Assembly: GCA_944325215.1 (NCBI GenBank)
Contig: CALUZC010000011.1
Location: 16,543-80,542 of the forward strand
Direction: 5' to 3'
Length of the DNA: 64,000 nt
Source of the DNA: an uncultured Mucispirillum sp.
GTDB taxonomy: Bacteria > Chrysiogenota > Deferribacteres > Deferribacterales > Mucispirillaceae
Shown here one piece after another: positions 46,940 through 55,015 of this stretch (positions are counted from its first letter, which is position 1; every line of letters begins with the position of its first letter). Below the pieces are notes generated by a model, which worked only from the letters and a program-made list of their open reading frames with translations, did not search any database and was not told the origin of the DNA. A program made the translations under genes and the position numbers.

Positions 46940-48595
46940 GTGAAAAAAAATATTTTACTAGTGTCTTTGTATCTAATTATCTCAACTTTGTTTATTTCAT
47001 GTAAGAAAACAGAAGAAGTTGCAGATAACACTACTGTTATAAATGAACAAAAGGAAGTAGTTGAAGAATTTACTGATTATGGTGATGCTTTATCAACAGG
47101 TGAGATAGCAGAGCCTATAAATCTTATTCCTGCAATGGCAGCAGATTCTGCAAGCCATAATGTTACACAATATATTTATAATGGACTAGTAAAGTATGAT
47201 AAAGACCTTAATTTAGTGGGTAATTTAGCAGAACGCTGGGAAGTAAGTGATAATAATACTGTAATAACTTTTTATTTAAGAAAAGGTGTTAAATGGCATG
47301 ATGGTGTTGAATTTACAGCTGATGATGTGAAATTTACATATGAGTTTATGATATCAGATGATACACCAACAGTATATGACAGTGATTTTAGAACTATAGA
47401 AAGTGTTGAAGTTATAGATAGATATACAGTTAAAATAAAATATAAAGAGGCATTTGCCACTTCTCTTAGCAGCTGGAGTATATGGATGATGCCAAACCAC
47501 GCATTAACAGGTAAGCCAAGTAAGTCACCACTGCAAAGGAAACCAATTGGAACAGGTCCATATATGCTCGAAAGCTGGACTCCCAATAAATCTGTAGTTC
47601 TAACTTCTTTTCATGACTATTTTGAAGGAAGACCAAAAATAGAAAAAATATTTATACGAACTATTCCAAACCAAACAACTCAATTTATGGAACTTTTAAA
47701 TGGTTCTATAGATATTATGGGAATGAATGCAAAGCAGGAAGCATTAGATACAAACACACCAAAATATCAGAATAATTACAATACATATTCGTATTTAGAC
47801 TTTTCATATACGTATATAGGTTATAATTTAAGGCGTGCACCATTTAATAATAAACTTATTCGTCAAGCATTAACGTATGCAGTTAATAAACAAAGTATTA
47901 TAGATGGTATATTATATGGTAAGGGGTATGTAGCAGAAGGTCCATATCAACCTAACTCAATTTGGTATAATCAAAATTTAGTTCCAATGAGTTATAATAT
48001 TGAAAAAGCAAAATCACTTTTAGCAGAAGCAGGTTTAAAAGACTCAGATGGTGATGGAATTTTAGAATATAATGGAAAAAAATTTACAATAGAATTAATG
48101 ATAAATCAAGGCAACGAAGTTCGTGCACAAGTTGCAGAGATAGTTCAGCAAAGCTGGTCAAAGATTGGCATTGATGTGCAGATAAGGTCTTTAGAATGGG
48201 CAACTATGCTTAGTGCCACAAGGCAGGGGGCATTTGATGCTGTTATATTAGGCTGGTCAACACCACTTGATCCTGACCAGTATGATATTTGGGCAAGTGA
48301 AAGATGTAAAGACAATGGGCAAAATTTTATATGCTACAGCAATGAGGAAGTAGATTACTTATTAACTGAAGCAAAGAAAGAGTTTAATACTGAAAAAAGA
48401 AAGGCATATTACGACAGAGTGCAGGAAATATTATCAGATGAGCAGCCGTATACATTTTTATATTTTCCTTATGTCCATATTGCACTAAACAAAAGGTTTG
48501 AAAATGTAAAACCAGAAAAAGCAGGTATAACATATAATTTTATAGACTGGTATGTAAAGAAAGCTAATCAGAAATATAGTATATTAACCCAGTAA
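46940..48595 (+). CDS. Oligopeptide/dipeptide ABC transporter substrate-binding lipoprotein (family 5)
   Basis: The 551-residue protein is a family 5 extracellular solute-binding protein (OppA/DppA type). A lipoprotein signal peptide ends in LFISC, so it should be membrane-anchored and periplasmic. Family blocks include LAERWEVSDNNTVITFYLRK, GVKWHDGVEFTADDVKFTYE, PIGTGPYMLESW and RQALTYAVNKQSI. It uses a GTG start. No permease or ATPase genes are adjacent, so the binding protein must work with components encoded elsewhere, or be a chaperone-like orphan. The substrate, probably peptides, is inferred from the family only. Confidence 0.88.
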   Translation: MKKNILLVSLYLIISTLFISCKKTEEVADNTTVINEQKEVVEEFTDYGDALSTGEIAEPINLIPAMAADSASHNVTQYIYNGLVKYDKDLNLVGNLAERWEVSDNNTVITFYLRKGVKWHDGVEFTADDVKFTYEFMISDDTPTVYDSDFRTIESVEVIDRYTVKIKYKEAFATSLSSWSIWMMPNHALTGKPSKSPLQRKPIGTGPYMLESWTPNKSVVLTSFHDYFEGRPKIEKIFIRTIPNQTTQFMELLNGSIDIMGMNAKQEALDTNTPKYQNNYNTYSYLDFSYTYIGYNLRRAPFNNKLIRQALTYAVNKQSIIDGILYGKGYVAEGPYQPNSIWYNQNLVPMSYNIEKAKSLLAEAGLKDSDGDGILEYNGKKFTIELMINQGNEVRAQVAEIVQQSWSKIGIDVQIRSLEWATMLSATRQGAFDAVILGWSTPLDPDQYDIWASERCKDNGQNFICYSNEEVDYLLTEAKKEFNTEKRKAYYDRVQEILSDEQPYTFLYFPYVHIALNKRFENVKPEKAGITYNFIDWYVKKANQKYSILTQ

Positions 48596-48604
48596 AGAGT
48601 AGGT

Positions 48605-49537
48605 ATGATACGCAGAAACGTTAAAAGGATATGTCTTTTTGCAGGTTACAACTCAGATGAGATAATTGAAGATTATGTTGTATACTTGATAGAAAAGTTG
48701 TCCTTAATTTCTGATGTATATTATTTATCAGATAATAATTTACCAGATAATGAAAAATCTAAAATTGCGCCATATGTAAAAGCAGCCTATGGATTTAAGC
48801 ATGAAAAATATGATTTTGGTTCATGGCAGGAATTAATAAATATTTTAGGCTGGGAAAAATTAGAAGAATATGATGAGCTTATTTTAACAAATGATAGTAT
48901 TATGGGCCCATTATATAATATCCAAATATTAATAGATAAAACAATATTAGATGAAGAATGGCAGGCCTGTGGAATTAATTATGCATATGATTACCACAGC
49001 TGGCATTTAAGCAGTTATTTTTTAATACTCAAAAAAGAAGTTTTCACATCATATATGTTTAAGGAATATATTAAAAGCATTAAAAAAGAAAAAAGTGTAG
49101 AAAATGTAATAGAAAATTATGAAATAGGTTTATCCAGATTATTAATCCAAAGTGGCTATAATGTTAAAAGTATAGTAGATTTTAAGAAAAATATATATAT
49201 CTCATGGCGTAAGTTTTTAATAAAGGGCAGTCCATTTATTAAGAAAAAAGTATTTAGTTATGAACTTTTCTTCTTAAGCAGAGCATTTGGGTGGAGTTTT
49301 TTTCTAAAAAAATATACTAATTTTAATATTAACCTTATAAAAAAACATATAAAGTATTTTTATAAAAACACAAGTTATGCCAGGCTGCTTTTTAATAAAA
49401 ACTTTTGGAAATACGCACTAAAAGGTGCTTTAAAAATAGTTATGGAAGAAGATAGGAAAGTAATACGTATTTTTGGAATATATTTATTAAATAGGGTAAA
49501 CTATGAAACAAATAAAATAAAAATTATGGGTAAGTAA
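48605..49537 (+). CDS. RgpF-like (rhamnan synthesis F) glycan protein, paralogue 1
   Basis: The 310-residue product belongs to the rhamnan-synthesis-F family, putative glycosyltransferases in surface polysaccharide assembly. Its first 120 residues (KRICLFAGY, YDFGSWQELI, LTNDSIMGPLY) nearly duplicate those of the paralogue at 59029..59988, including GFxHxKYDFGSWQEL. The remainder diverges, as expected for different acceptor specificity. It ends with a VIRIFGIYLLNR tail resembling those of other proteins of the locus. It begins the glycan gene cluster, 9 bases after the binding-protein gene and one base before galE. Confidence 0.75.
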   Translation: MIRRNVKRICLFAGYNSDEIIEDYVVYLIEKLSLISDVYYLSDNNLPDNEKSKIAPYVKAAYGFKHEKYDFGSWQELINILGWEKLEEYDELILTNDSIMGPLYNIQILIDKTILDEEWQACGINYAYDYHSWHLSSYFLILKKEVFTSYMFKEYIKSIKKEKSVENVIENYEIGLSRLLIQSGYNVKSIVDFKKNIYISWRKFLIKGSPFIKKKVFSYELFFLSRAFGWSFFLKKYTNFNINLIKKHIKYFYKNTSYARLLFNKNFWKYALKGALKIVMEEDRKVIRIFGIYLLNRVNYETNKIKIMGK

Positions 49538-50536
49538 ATGAATATATTAATAACAGGTGGTTTAGGCTATATAGGAAGCCATACAGTTATAGAATGTATT
49601 AGTAATAATCATAATGTTATTATTGTAGATAATCTTTATAATTCATCAATAGAAGTACTTCACCGTCTAAATAAATTTTTAAATAAAGATATAAAGTTTT
49701 ACAGAACAGATATGCAAAATATAGTAGACTTTGAGAAAGTATTTATAGAAAATAAAATAGATGCAGTAATACATTTTGCAGGCTATAAAGCTGTTGGTGA
49801 ATCAGTTAAAAAACCTTTAAAATATTATGATAATAATATCGGTATAACCATTAATCTTTTAAAATTAATGGAAAAATATAATGTGAAAAAAATAATATTT
49901 AGTTCATCAGCTACTGTATATAAAGAAAGTGAGATACTGCCACTAACTGAAAATATGCCACTTGGGGTTACAAACCCATATGGTAGAAGTAAACTAATAA
50001 TAGAAGATATATTGCAGGATATAGCACATGCAGATAATGAGTTTAAAGTAGTAATTTTACGATATTTTAACCCAATAGGTGCTCACCCATGTGGAATGTT
50101 TGGGGAAGAAAATAATGGAATACCAAATAATTTAATGCCATATATTGTAAAAGTTGCAAAAGGGGAGCTGGAATATTTAAGGGTGTTTGGAGATGATTAT
50201 AATACAAAGGACGGCACAGGGGTAAGAGATTATATACACGTAGTAGATTTAGCAGCTGCACATATAAAAGCAATAAAGGCATTTGATTTTGAAAGTAATG
50301 TAAATATATACAATATTGGAACAGGTAAGGGCTATTCAGTATTAGAAATAATTAATAATTTTGAAAAAGCAACAGGCATAAAAATTCCTTATAAAGTAGT
50401 AGAAAGAAGGGGTGGCGATATAGGGGAATATTATGCAGATAGTCAAAAGGCAAAAAAAGAGTTAAATTTTGAAACAAAATATGGTATATTAGAAATGTGT
50501 ACAGATGCATGGAATTATGAAAAAGGAAACAATTAA
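49538..50536 (+). CDS. galE: UDP-glucose 4-epimerase
   Basis: GalE interconverts UDP-glucose and UDP-galactose, or the N-acetyl forms. The 332-residue short-chain dehydrogenase has the NAD-binding ITGGLGYIGSH at the N-terminus, SSSATVY and the catalytic tyrosine-lysine pair in NPYGRSK, plus the C-terminal YNIGTGKGYSVLE. Its stop overlaps the fdtA start by one base (TAATG), so it is co-translated with the deoxysugar genes. It presumably supplies Gal/GalNAc donors for the neighbouring glycosyltransferases. Confidence 0.94.
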   Translation: MNILITGGLGYIGSHTVIECISNNHNVIIVDNLYNSSIEVLHRLNKFLNKDIKFYRTDMQNIVDFEKVFIENKIDAVIHFAGYKAVGESVKKPLKYYDNNIGITINLLKLMEKYNVKKIIFSSSATVYKESEILPLTENMPLGVTNPYGRSKLIIEDILQDIAHADNEFKVVILRYFNPIGAHPCGMFGEENNGIPNNLMPYIVKVAKGELEYLRVFGDDYNTKDGTGVRDYIHVVDLAAAHIKAIKAFDFESNVNIYNIGTGKGYSVLEIINNFEKATGIKIPYKVVERRGGDIGEYYADSQKAKKELNFETKYGILEMCTDAWNYEKGNN

Positions 50537-50943
50537 TGAATAATATAAAACTTATTGAGTTAATAAGTCATGGTGATAACAGAGGAAGTTTGATTGCATT
50601 AGAAAAAGAACATAATGTGCCTTTTGATATAAAAAGAGTATATTATATATATGATACAAAACGGGGAGTGCCACGTGGTTTTCATGCTCATGAAGATTTG
50701 GAACAGATGTTAATATGTGTCAGCGGTTCATGTAAAATAAAAGTTGATAATGGAAAAGAGCAGGAAGTTTATGAACTAAATACTCCAGAGCAGGCTTTAT
50801 ATATTGGAAAAATGATATGGCGTGAAATGTATGATTTTTCTCAGGGTTGTGTTTTAATGGTAATTGCTAGTCAGTATTATAACCCTAAAGAATATATTAG
50901 AGATTATAATAAATTTATAGAAATTGTAAATGGGGGGGGGTAA
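50536..50943 (+). CDS. fdtA: FdtA-type dTDP-4-oxo-6-deoxyglucose 3,4-ketoisomerase, ending in a poly-G tract
   Basis: FdtA converts dTDP-4-keto-6-deoxy-glucose to the 3-keto galacto isomer, the first dedicated step to dTDP-Fuc3NAc. The 135-residue cupin has DNRGSLIALE, the PRGFHAHEDLEQMLICVSG active-site block with conserved histidines, and ASQYYNPKEYIRDY. The reading frame ends in a run of nine G encoding Gly-Gly-Gly just before TAA. Changing the tract by one base would alter the last residues only (to about 18 extra residues for +1), so the enzyme should tolerate it. The adjacent fdtC and fdtB support the pathway call. Confidence 0.88.
   Translation: MNNIKLIELISHGDNRGSLIALEKEHNVPFDIKRVYYIYDTKRGVPRGFHAHEDLEQMLICVSGSCKIKVDNGKEQEVYELNTPEQALYIGKMIWREMYDFSQGCVLMVIASQYYNPKEYIRDYNKFIEIVNGGG
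50932..50940 (+). repeat. Poly-G tract (9 G) at the fdtA/fdtC junction
   Basis: Nine consecutive G end fdtA and lie 10 bases before the fdtC ATG. No other Shine-Dalgarno-like sequence precedes fdtC, so the tract itself probably serves as its ribosome binding site. Slipped-strand changes would alter both the fdtA stop position and the spacing to the fdtC start. In such AT-rich DNA a run this long is exceptional. Confidence 0.9.
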
Positions 50944-50950
50944 TAGTTAA

Positions 50951-51406
50951 ATGTATATTCACCCACTTTCTGATGTTAAAAGTAAAAATATAGGAAAAGA
51001 CAGCAAAATATGGCAGTTCTGTGTAGTTTTTGAAAAAGCAGTAATAGGTGAAAACTGTAATATTTGTGCTAATGTATTAATAGAAAATGATGTGGTAATA
51101 GGTAATAATGTAACAGTAAAAAGCGGAGTTCAGCTTTGGGACGGCCTGCGTGTTGAAGATAATGTTTTTATTGGACCTAATGTTACTTTTACCAATGATT
51201 TATATCCAAGGTCTAAAAAGTATCCTGAAAAGTTTTTAACTACTGTAATAAAAAAAGGTGCATCAATTGGTGCAAATGCAACCATTTTACCGGGAGTTAC
51301 TATTGGAGAAAATGCAATGATAGCAGCAGGAAGTATTGTAACAAAAGATGTGCCGGCAAATAAATTATATAAAAATAAAATAATTATAGAATTAAAGGAT
51401 ATATAA
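50951..51406 (+). CDS. fdtC: FdtC-like sugar N-acetyltransferase (left-handed beta-helix)
   Basis: The 151-residue protein is a hexapeptide-repeat acyltransferase. Repeats such as [27 protein letters not shown] and VFIGPNVTF, then [25 protein letters not shown] (written across 110-134), form the left-handed beta-helix. YPRSK lies in the usual acceptor loop. Between fdtA and fdtB, the likely reaction is N-acetylation of dTDP-3-amino-3,6-dideoxygalactose to dTDP-Fuc3NAc. WbbJ/WbpD-type enzymes are close alternatives. The poly-G tract at 50932 precedes its ATG. Confidence 0.82.
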   Translation: MYIHPLSDVKSKNIGKDSKIWQFCVVFEKAVIGENCNICANVLIENDVVIGNNVTVKSGVQLWDGLRVEDNVFIGPNVTFTNDLYPRSKKYPEKFLTTVIKKGASIGANATILPGVTIGENAMIAAGSIVTKDVPANKLYKNKIIIELKDI

Positions 51407-51407
51407 A

Positions 51408-52487
51408 ATGATTAGATTTTTAGATTTGCATAAGATTAATGAAAGATATAGAAAAGAGATAGATGAAAGCATAAAGGAAGTTCTTGATAGTGGCTGGTAT
51501 TTGTTAGGCAAACAAAATGAAGAATTTTGCAAAAACTTTGCTGAATATTGTGGTGTAAAATATGCAGTTGGGATAGCAAATGGGCTCGACGCATTAAAGC
51601 TTGCAATAATGGCTCTAGGGTTTAAGCAGGGTGATGAAATAATAGTGCCATCAAATACTTATATTGCGTCAATTCTAGCAATATCAGAATGTGGCTGCAC
51701 ACCTGTTTTGGTGGAACCTGATATTAATACATATAATATTGATGCAGATAAAATAGAAGCAAAAATCACTAAAAATACTAAGGCAATATTGGCTGTGCAT
51801 TTATACGGTCAAACTGCAAATATGCAAAAAATATCACAAATAGCTGATAAATATAATTTAAAATTAATAGAAGATGCTGCCCAAGCACATGGAGCATACC
51901 ATAATGGTAAAAGAGCAGGAAATTTAGCAGATGTAGCAGGTTTTTCATTCTATCCAGGTAAAAATTTAGGCTGCCTGGGGGACGGTGGAGCAGTTACCAC
52001 AAATAATGAAGAACTTTATAATAAAATTAAAGCATTAAGAAACTATGGCAGCCATAAAAAATATGAAAACTTGTATATTGGGCTAAATTCAAGGCTTGAT
52101 GAAGTGCAGGCTGCTGTGTTAAATATAAAATTAAAAACATTAGATACTGATAATGAATATAGAAGAAAAATAGCAAAATATTATATAGAAAACATTAAAA
52201 ATGAAAAAATAATACTGCCAAATTATAGTAATGACCATGTATATCACATATTTACAGTGCGAACAGAAAAAAGAGATGAGTTGCAGCAGTATTTAAAAGA
52301 AAATAATATTGAAACTTTAATACATTATCCAATACCGCCACACAAGCAGGTTTGCTACAATGGTAAGCTTGGGGATAGTTATCCAGTAAGTGAAAAAATA
52401 CACTCTACAATTTTAAGCCTGCCAATATCGCCTGTATTAGAAATGGAAGAAGTGGAAAAGGTAGTAGAAGTAATAAACAGGTTTTAG
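51408..52487 (+). CDS. fdtB: FdtB-type sugar aminotransferase (DegT/DnrJ/EryC1/StrS)
   Basis: The 359-residue PLP enzyme aminates the 3-keto sugar to dTDP-3-amino-3,6-dideoxy-galactose. It has [11 protein letters not shown] at the N-terminus, [13 protein letters not shown] residues ([11 protein letters not shown], Asp156) and the PLP lysine Lys185 in [17 protein letters not shown], followed by [12 protein letters not shown]. Its 3' end (from about 52254) is repeated as a fragment at 53619..53852. The start follows fdtC by one base. dTDP-glucose synthase and 4,6-dehydratase (rmlA, rmlB) are not in the window and must be elsewhere. Confidence 0.9.
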   Translation: MIRFLDLHKINERYRKEIDESIKEVLDSGWYLLGKQNEEFCKNFAEYCGVKYAVGIANGLDALKLAIMALGFKQGDEIIVPSNTYIASILAISECGCTPVLVEPDINTYNIDADKIEAKITKNTKAILAVHLYGQTANMQKISQIADKYNLKLIEDAAQAHGAYHNGKRAGNLADVAGFSFYPGKNLGCLGDGGAVTTNNEELYNKIKALRNYGSHKKYENLYIGLNSRLDEVQAAVLNIKLKTLDTDNEYRRKIAKYYIENIKNEKIILPNYSNDHVYHIFTVRTEKRDELQQYLKENNIETLIHYPIPPHKQVCYNGKLGDSYPVSEKIHSTILSLPISPVLEMEEVEKVVEVINRF

Positions 52488-52495
52488 GAGAATAT

Positions 52496-53326
52496 ATGAA
52501 ATTAAGTATATTAACCACATGCTATAATCAAAGATATGAAATAGAAAAATTGATACAATCAATTTTAAAACAAAATATACCATTTGAATATGAAATATTA
52601 ATTGGAGATGATGGCTCAACCGATGGCAGTGTGGAATATTTAAGAGAATTAGAGGAAAGATATCCTAATTTAATTAAAGTATATTACAATAAGCCATCTA
52701 AAGAAAAGTTATTAACGATACACAGTAAAGCAGCAAGAGCAAGTGATAATAGATACAGGCTTTTTAGAGAAATGTTTAAACATAAAAGTGAGTATTTTAC
52801 ATTAATAGATGGTGATGACTATTATACAGATGAAAAATGTTTAGAAGAAGGTGTAAAATTTTTAGATATAAATAAAGATATAACAGGAATATGTTATACT
52901 CATAATGTACTAATAGAAAATGAACATCAAATTATACTGAGAACACTAGAGAAAAATGAATATAATAAAAAGCATAATATAATTAATAATAAATATTATC
53001 AATTAAAATCATGGCACCATGTTGCATCATTTATTTTTAGGTCAGAGGATAAAGAAAAACTAATAAATATTTTAGGAGAAAATCATTTAGTAGATGATGG
53101 CAATATTACCTTAATGATGCTTGATTATAGAGATAAAGAAAATAAAAAAAGTAAAATATACTATAATAAAGATAAAATAATATTTAACTATATAGTACAT
53201 AATAAAGGAATATGGACTCAAAGTAGTGAAATAGAAAAAATGATGTTAACAACAGGAAGTTATTCTAAGAAGATATTTCAACACGGGGGGGGGGGAAATA
53301 GCACTGAAAGCAGCAGAAAATTATAA
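52496..53326 (+). CDS. Phase-variable family 2 glycosyltransferase, frameshifted (OFF) in this sequence
   Basis: The protein begins with a GT2 core (LSILTTCYNQRYEIEKLIQS, IGDDGSTDGS, LIDGDDYYT). Residue 262 then enters an 11-G tract at 53285..53295, after which the frame reads NSTESSRKL and stops at 53326 (276 aa). With ten G the frame would continue as EIALKAAENYKILNSK to a stop at 53564, giving 355 residues, the length of other GT2 proteins in this locus (345-355). The out-of-frame continuation is open and lysine/tyrosine-rich like its relatives. The sequenced state is therefore OFF or truncated, with ON expected at G10 or G13. Slippage, sequencing or assembly error in the tract are alternative explanations. 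Confidence 0.85.
   Translation: MKLSILTTCYNQRYEIEKLIQSILKQNIPFEYEILIGDDGSTDGSVEYLRELEERYPNLIKVYYNKPSKEKLLTIHSKAARASDNRYRLFREMFKHKSEYFTLIDGDDYYTDEKCLEEGVKFLDINKDITGICYTHNVLIENEHQIILRTLEKNEYNKKHNIINNKYYQLKSWHHVASFIFRSEDKEKLINILGENHLVDDGNITLMMLDYRDKENKKSKIYYNKDKIIFNYIVHNKGIWTQSSEIEKMMLTTGSYSKKIFQHGGGGNSTESSRKL
53285..53295 (+). repeat. Poly-G tract (11 G) that frameshifts a glycosyltransferase
   Basis: Eleven consecutive G follow CAACAC inside the glycosyltransferase gene. Length G11 leads to early termination and G10 to the full-length frame. Long homopolymeric G runs mutate by slipped-strand mispairing in Campylobacter and related phase-variable genes. Confidence 0.93.
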
Positions 53327-53564
53327 AATATTAAATAGTAAGATAGATAAAGTTAGAGAGCTGCCACAAGAGCTAATTAATTATTATAGAGAACTTTATA
53401 AGAATTATGGTGATAAAATATTAGTTGATATATTAGATGATAAAAAGGGAACTATAAATTCATTAATATTAACACTAAAAATAAAGTTTCTTTATAAAAA
53501 ATTACGTATTACAAGACGAATATATAAAAAATATTATAAAATAATAAATATGTTACATTTATAG
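53296..53564 (+). pseudogene. Out-of-frame C-terminal part of the phase-variable glycosyltransferase
   Basis: The reading frame ATA GCA CTG ... continuing to TAG at 53562..53564 is open for about 88 codons and lacks its own start and ribosome binding site. It begins at the exact point where the poly-G tract breaks the upstream GT2 frame. Its composition (KVRELPQELINYYRELYKN, then a basic tail KKLRITRRIYKKYYK) resembles the C-terminal ends of neighbouring glycosyltransferases. It is best seen as the switched-off 3' portion of the same gene rather than a decayed gene. Confidence 0.8.
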
Positions 53565-53618
53565 TTGATAATTAAATAATGTAACAGTAATTATATCATA
53601 TTATAGAAGATATTATTT

Positions 53619-53852
53619 GTAGTTAGTACAGAAAAACGAGATGAATTACAGCAATATTTAAAAGAAAATAATATAGAAACATTAATACATTATCCGATAC
53701 CGCCACATAAGCAGGTTTGCTATAAAGGGGCATTGGGTGAAAGCTATGAAATAAGTGAAAAAATACATTCCACAATTTTAAGTCTGCCAATATCGCCTGT
53801 AATTAAGCAGGAAGAAGTTGAAAAGATAGTGGAAATAGTAAATAAATATTAG
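53619..53852 (+). pseudogene. Partial duplicate of the fdtB 3' end
   Basis: Seventy-seven codons without a start encode [19 protein letters not shown], then [20 protein letters not shown] and [16 protein letters not shown], ending in TAG. These are nearly the last 77 residues of FdtB (51408..52487), with scattered substitutions. The nucleotide sequences are also clearly similar over about 230 bases. The fragment and the real fdtB end lie as direct repeats on either side of the phase-variable glycosyltransferase. This suggests past insertion or recombination of a gene cassette; the rest of this fdtB copy is missing. Confidence 0.88.
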
Positions 53853-53881
53853 TTCATAATAATTTAGCATAACAGAATTAT

Positions 53882-54919
53882 TTAGACTATAAATTTTATA
53901 CCTAAAATACATATTTCTTTGTATTTTTTTCCAGTAATAAAATTTTTATATTTTTTTATAGAAAAAAAAGGTATCGAATAGGTATAATAGTTATAGCTAC
54001 CTTTATTTTTACCATTAGAAATCATTGAGTAATAAAGTTTAGAAGCATCAGGTGTTTCAAGTAATACTTTTATGAAATAGCTATGTGATTTAATAAGTGA
54101 TATAATATCACTTTCACTATTTGAGCCTAAATATTCTATAAAATATTTTTTAAATACTTTAGAAACTGGCTTATCATTCCAATATCTATCATAATACTGG
54201 GCTAAAAGTAATAAAAATCTTGATAAATTTTTACTAACATTTGAGCTATGACGCCTGTAATAAAATCCTGATTTTCTTTGAATATATAGTGAATATTGCG
54301 GATTATTTATTATATATCTATATATTTTAGTTCTTAAAACAATATCATCACCTAATATATCCTCATCAAATCCACCAATTTTATCTATAAGTTCTCTTTT
54401 AAAAATACAGCCTTGAATAAACACAGAGTGTGCTTTATTATATTCAAGCTCCAGTAAAATTTCTGGTGTTATAATACTATTAGATTTTTCAAAATCATTT
54501 ATAAATGGTTTGTTTGACTGGATATTATTATGTTCATCAATAATAAATGGAGCAGTTGTTCCTGACATTAAAATAGTTCTATCACTATTCATAATATCGA
54601 TTTGCTCTTTTAAAAAATCAGGGGTAAGTGCATCATCTAAAGCTATAAAAATAATATATTCGCCTTGCGATTTTTTTAATAAAGTATTAAAATTTGCGCC
54701 TATATTACCTGTATTATTTTGAGCAATAACAGTAAAAGGCACAGAAGAACTTTGACTCAAATTATTTAAAATATCCACACTATTATCACTAGAACCATCA
54801 TCTAAAGTAATAATTTCAATATTTTTATAGGACTGATTTAAAAAACTTTCAATTGAATATTGAATATAATCAGCATGATTATAGGAAAGACAGCATATAG
54901 AGCAAAGACCTTTTATCAT
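53882..54919 (-). CDS. Family 2 glycosyltransferase (minus strand within the glycan locus)
   Basis: The 345-residue protein has a GT2 core: LCSICCLSYNHADYIQYSIES, LDDGSSDNSVDIL, TGNIGANFNTLLKKSQGEYI and the metal-binding FIALDDALT near 92-100. The C-terminal domain is basic and aromatic and ends in EICILGIKFIV, like tails of other proteins in this locus. It is the only gene between 42 and 62.6 kb read on the minus strand, converging on the fdtB fragment, and is probably an inserted or inverted cassette. The sugar and acceptor are unknown. Confidence 0.85.
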   Translation of the reverse strand: MIKGLCSICCLSYNHADYIQYSIESFLNQSYKNIEIITLDDGSSDNSVDILNNLSQSSSVPFTVIAQNNTGNIGANFNTLLKKSQGEYIIFIALDDALTPDFLKEQIDIMNSDRTILMSGTTAPFIIDEHNNIQSNKPFINDFEKSNSIITPEILLELEYNKAHSVFIQGCIFKRELIDKIGGFDEDILGDDIVLRTKIYRYIINNPQYSLYIQRKSGFYYRRHSSNVSKNLSRFLLLLAQYYDRYWNDKPVSKVFKKYFIEYLGSNSESDIISLIKSHSYFIKVLLETPDASKLYYSMISNGKNKGSYNYYTYSIPFFSIKKYKNFITGKKYKEICILGIKFIV

Positions 54920-54972
54920 AAATCACCTCAATAATATATATATTTAAATAATAGATAAAAAACAACAAAAAC

Positions 54973-55000
54973 TTGACATAACAATAGTTTTATATAGAAT
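54973..55000 (+). promoter_or_regulatory. Sigma-70-type promoter for the gtrII-like/GT2 pair
   Basis: TTGACA (54973..54978) and TAGAAT (54995..55000) are separated by 16 bases, just upstream of the AGGAG ribosome binding site of the GtrII-like gene. It shows that this two-gene unit has its own promoter. Confidence 0.7.
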
Positions 55001-55015
55001 AATCTAGGAGTAATA

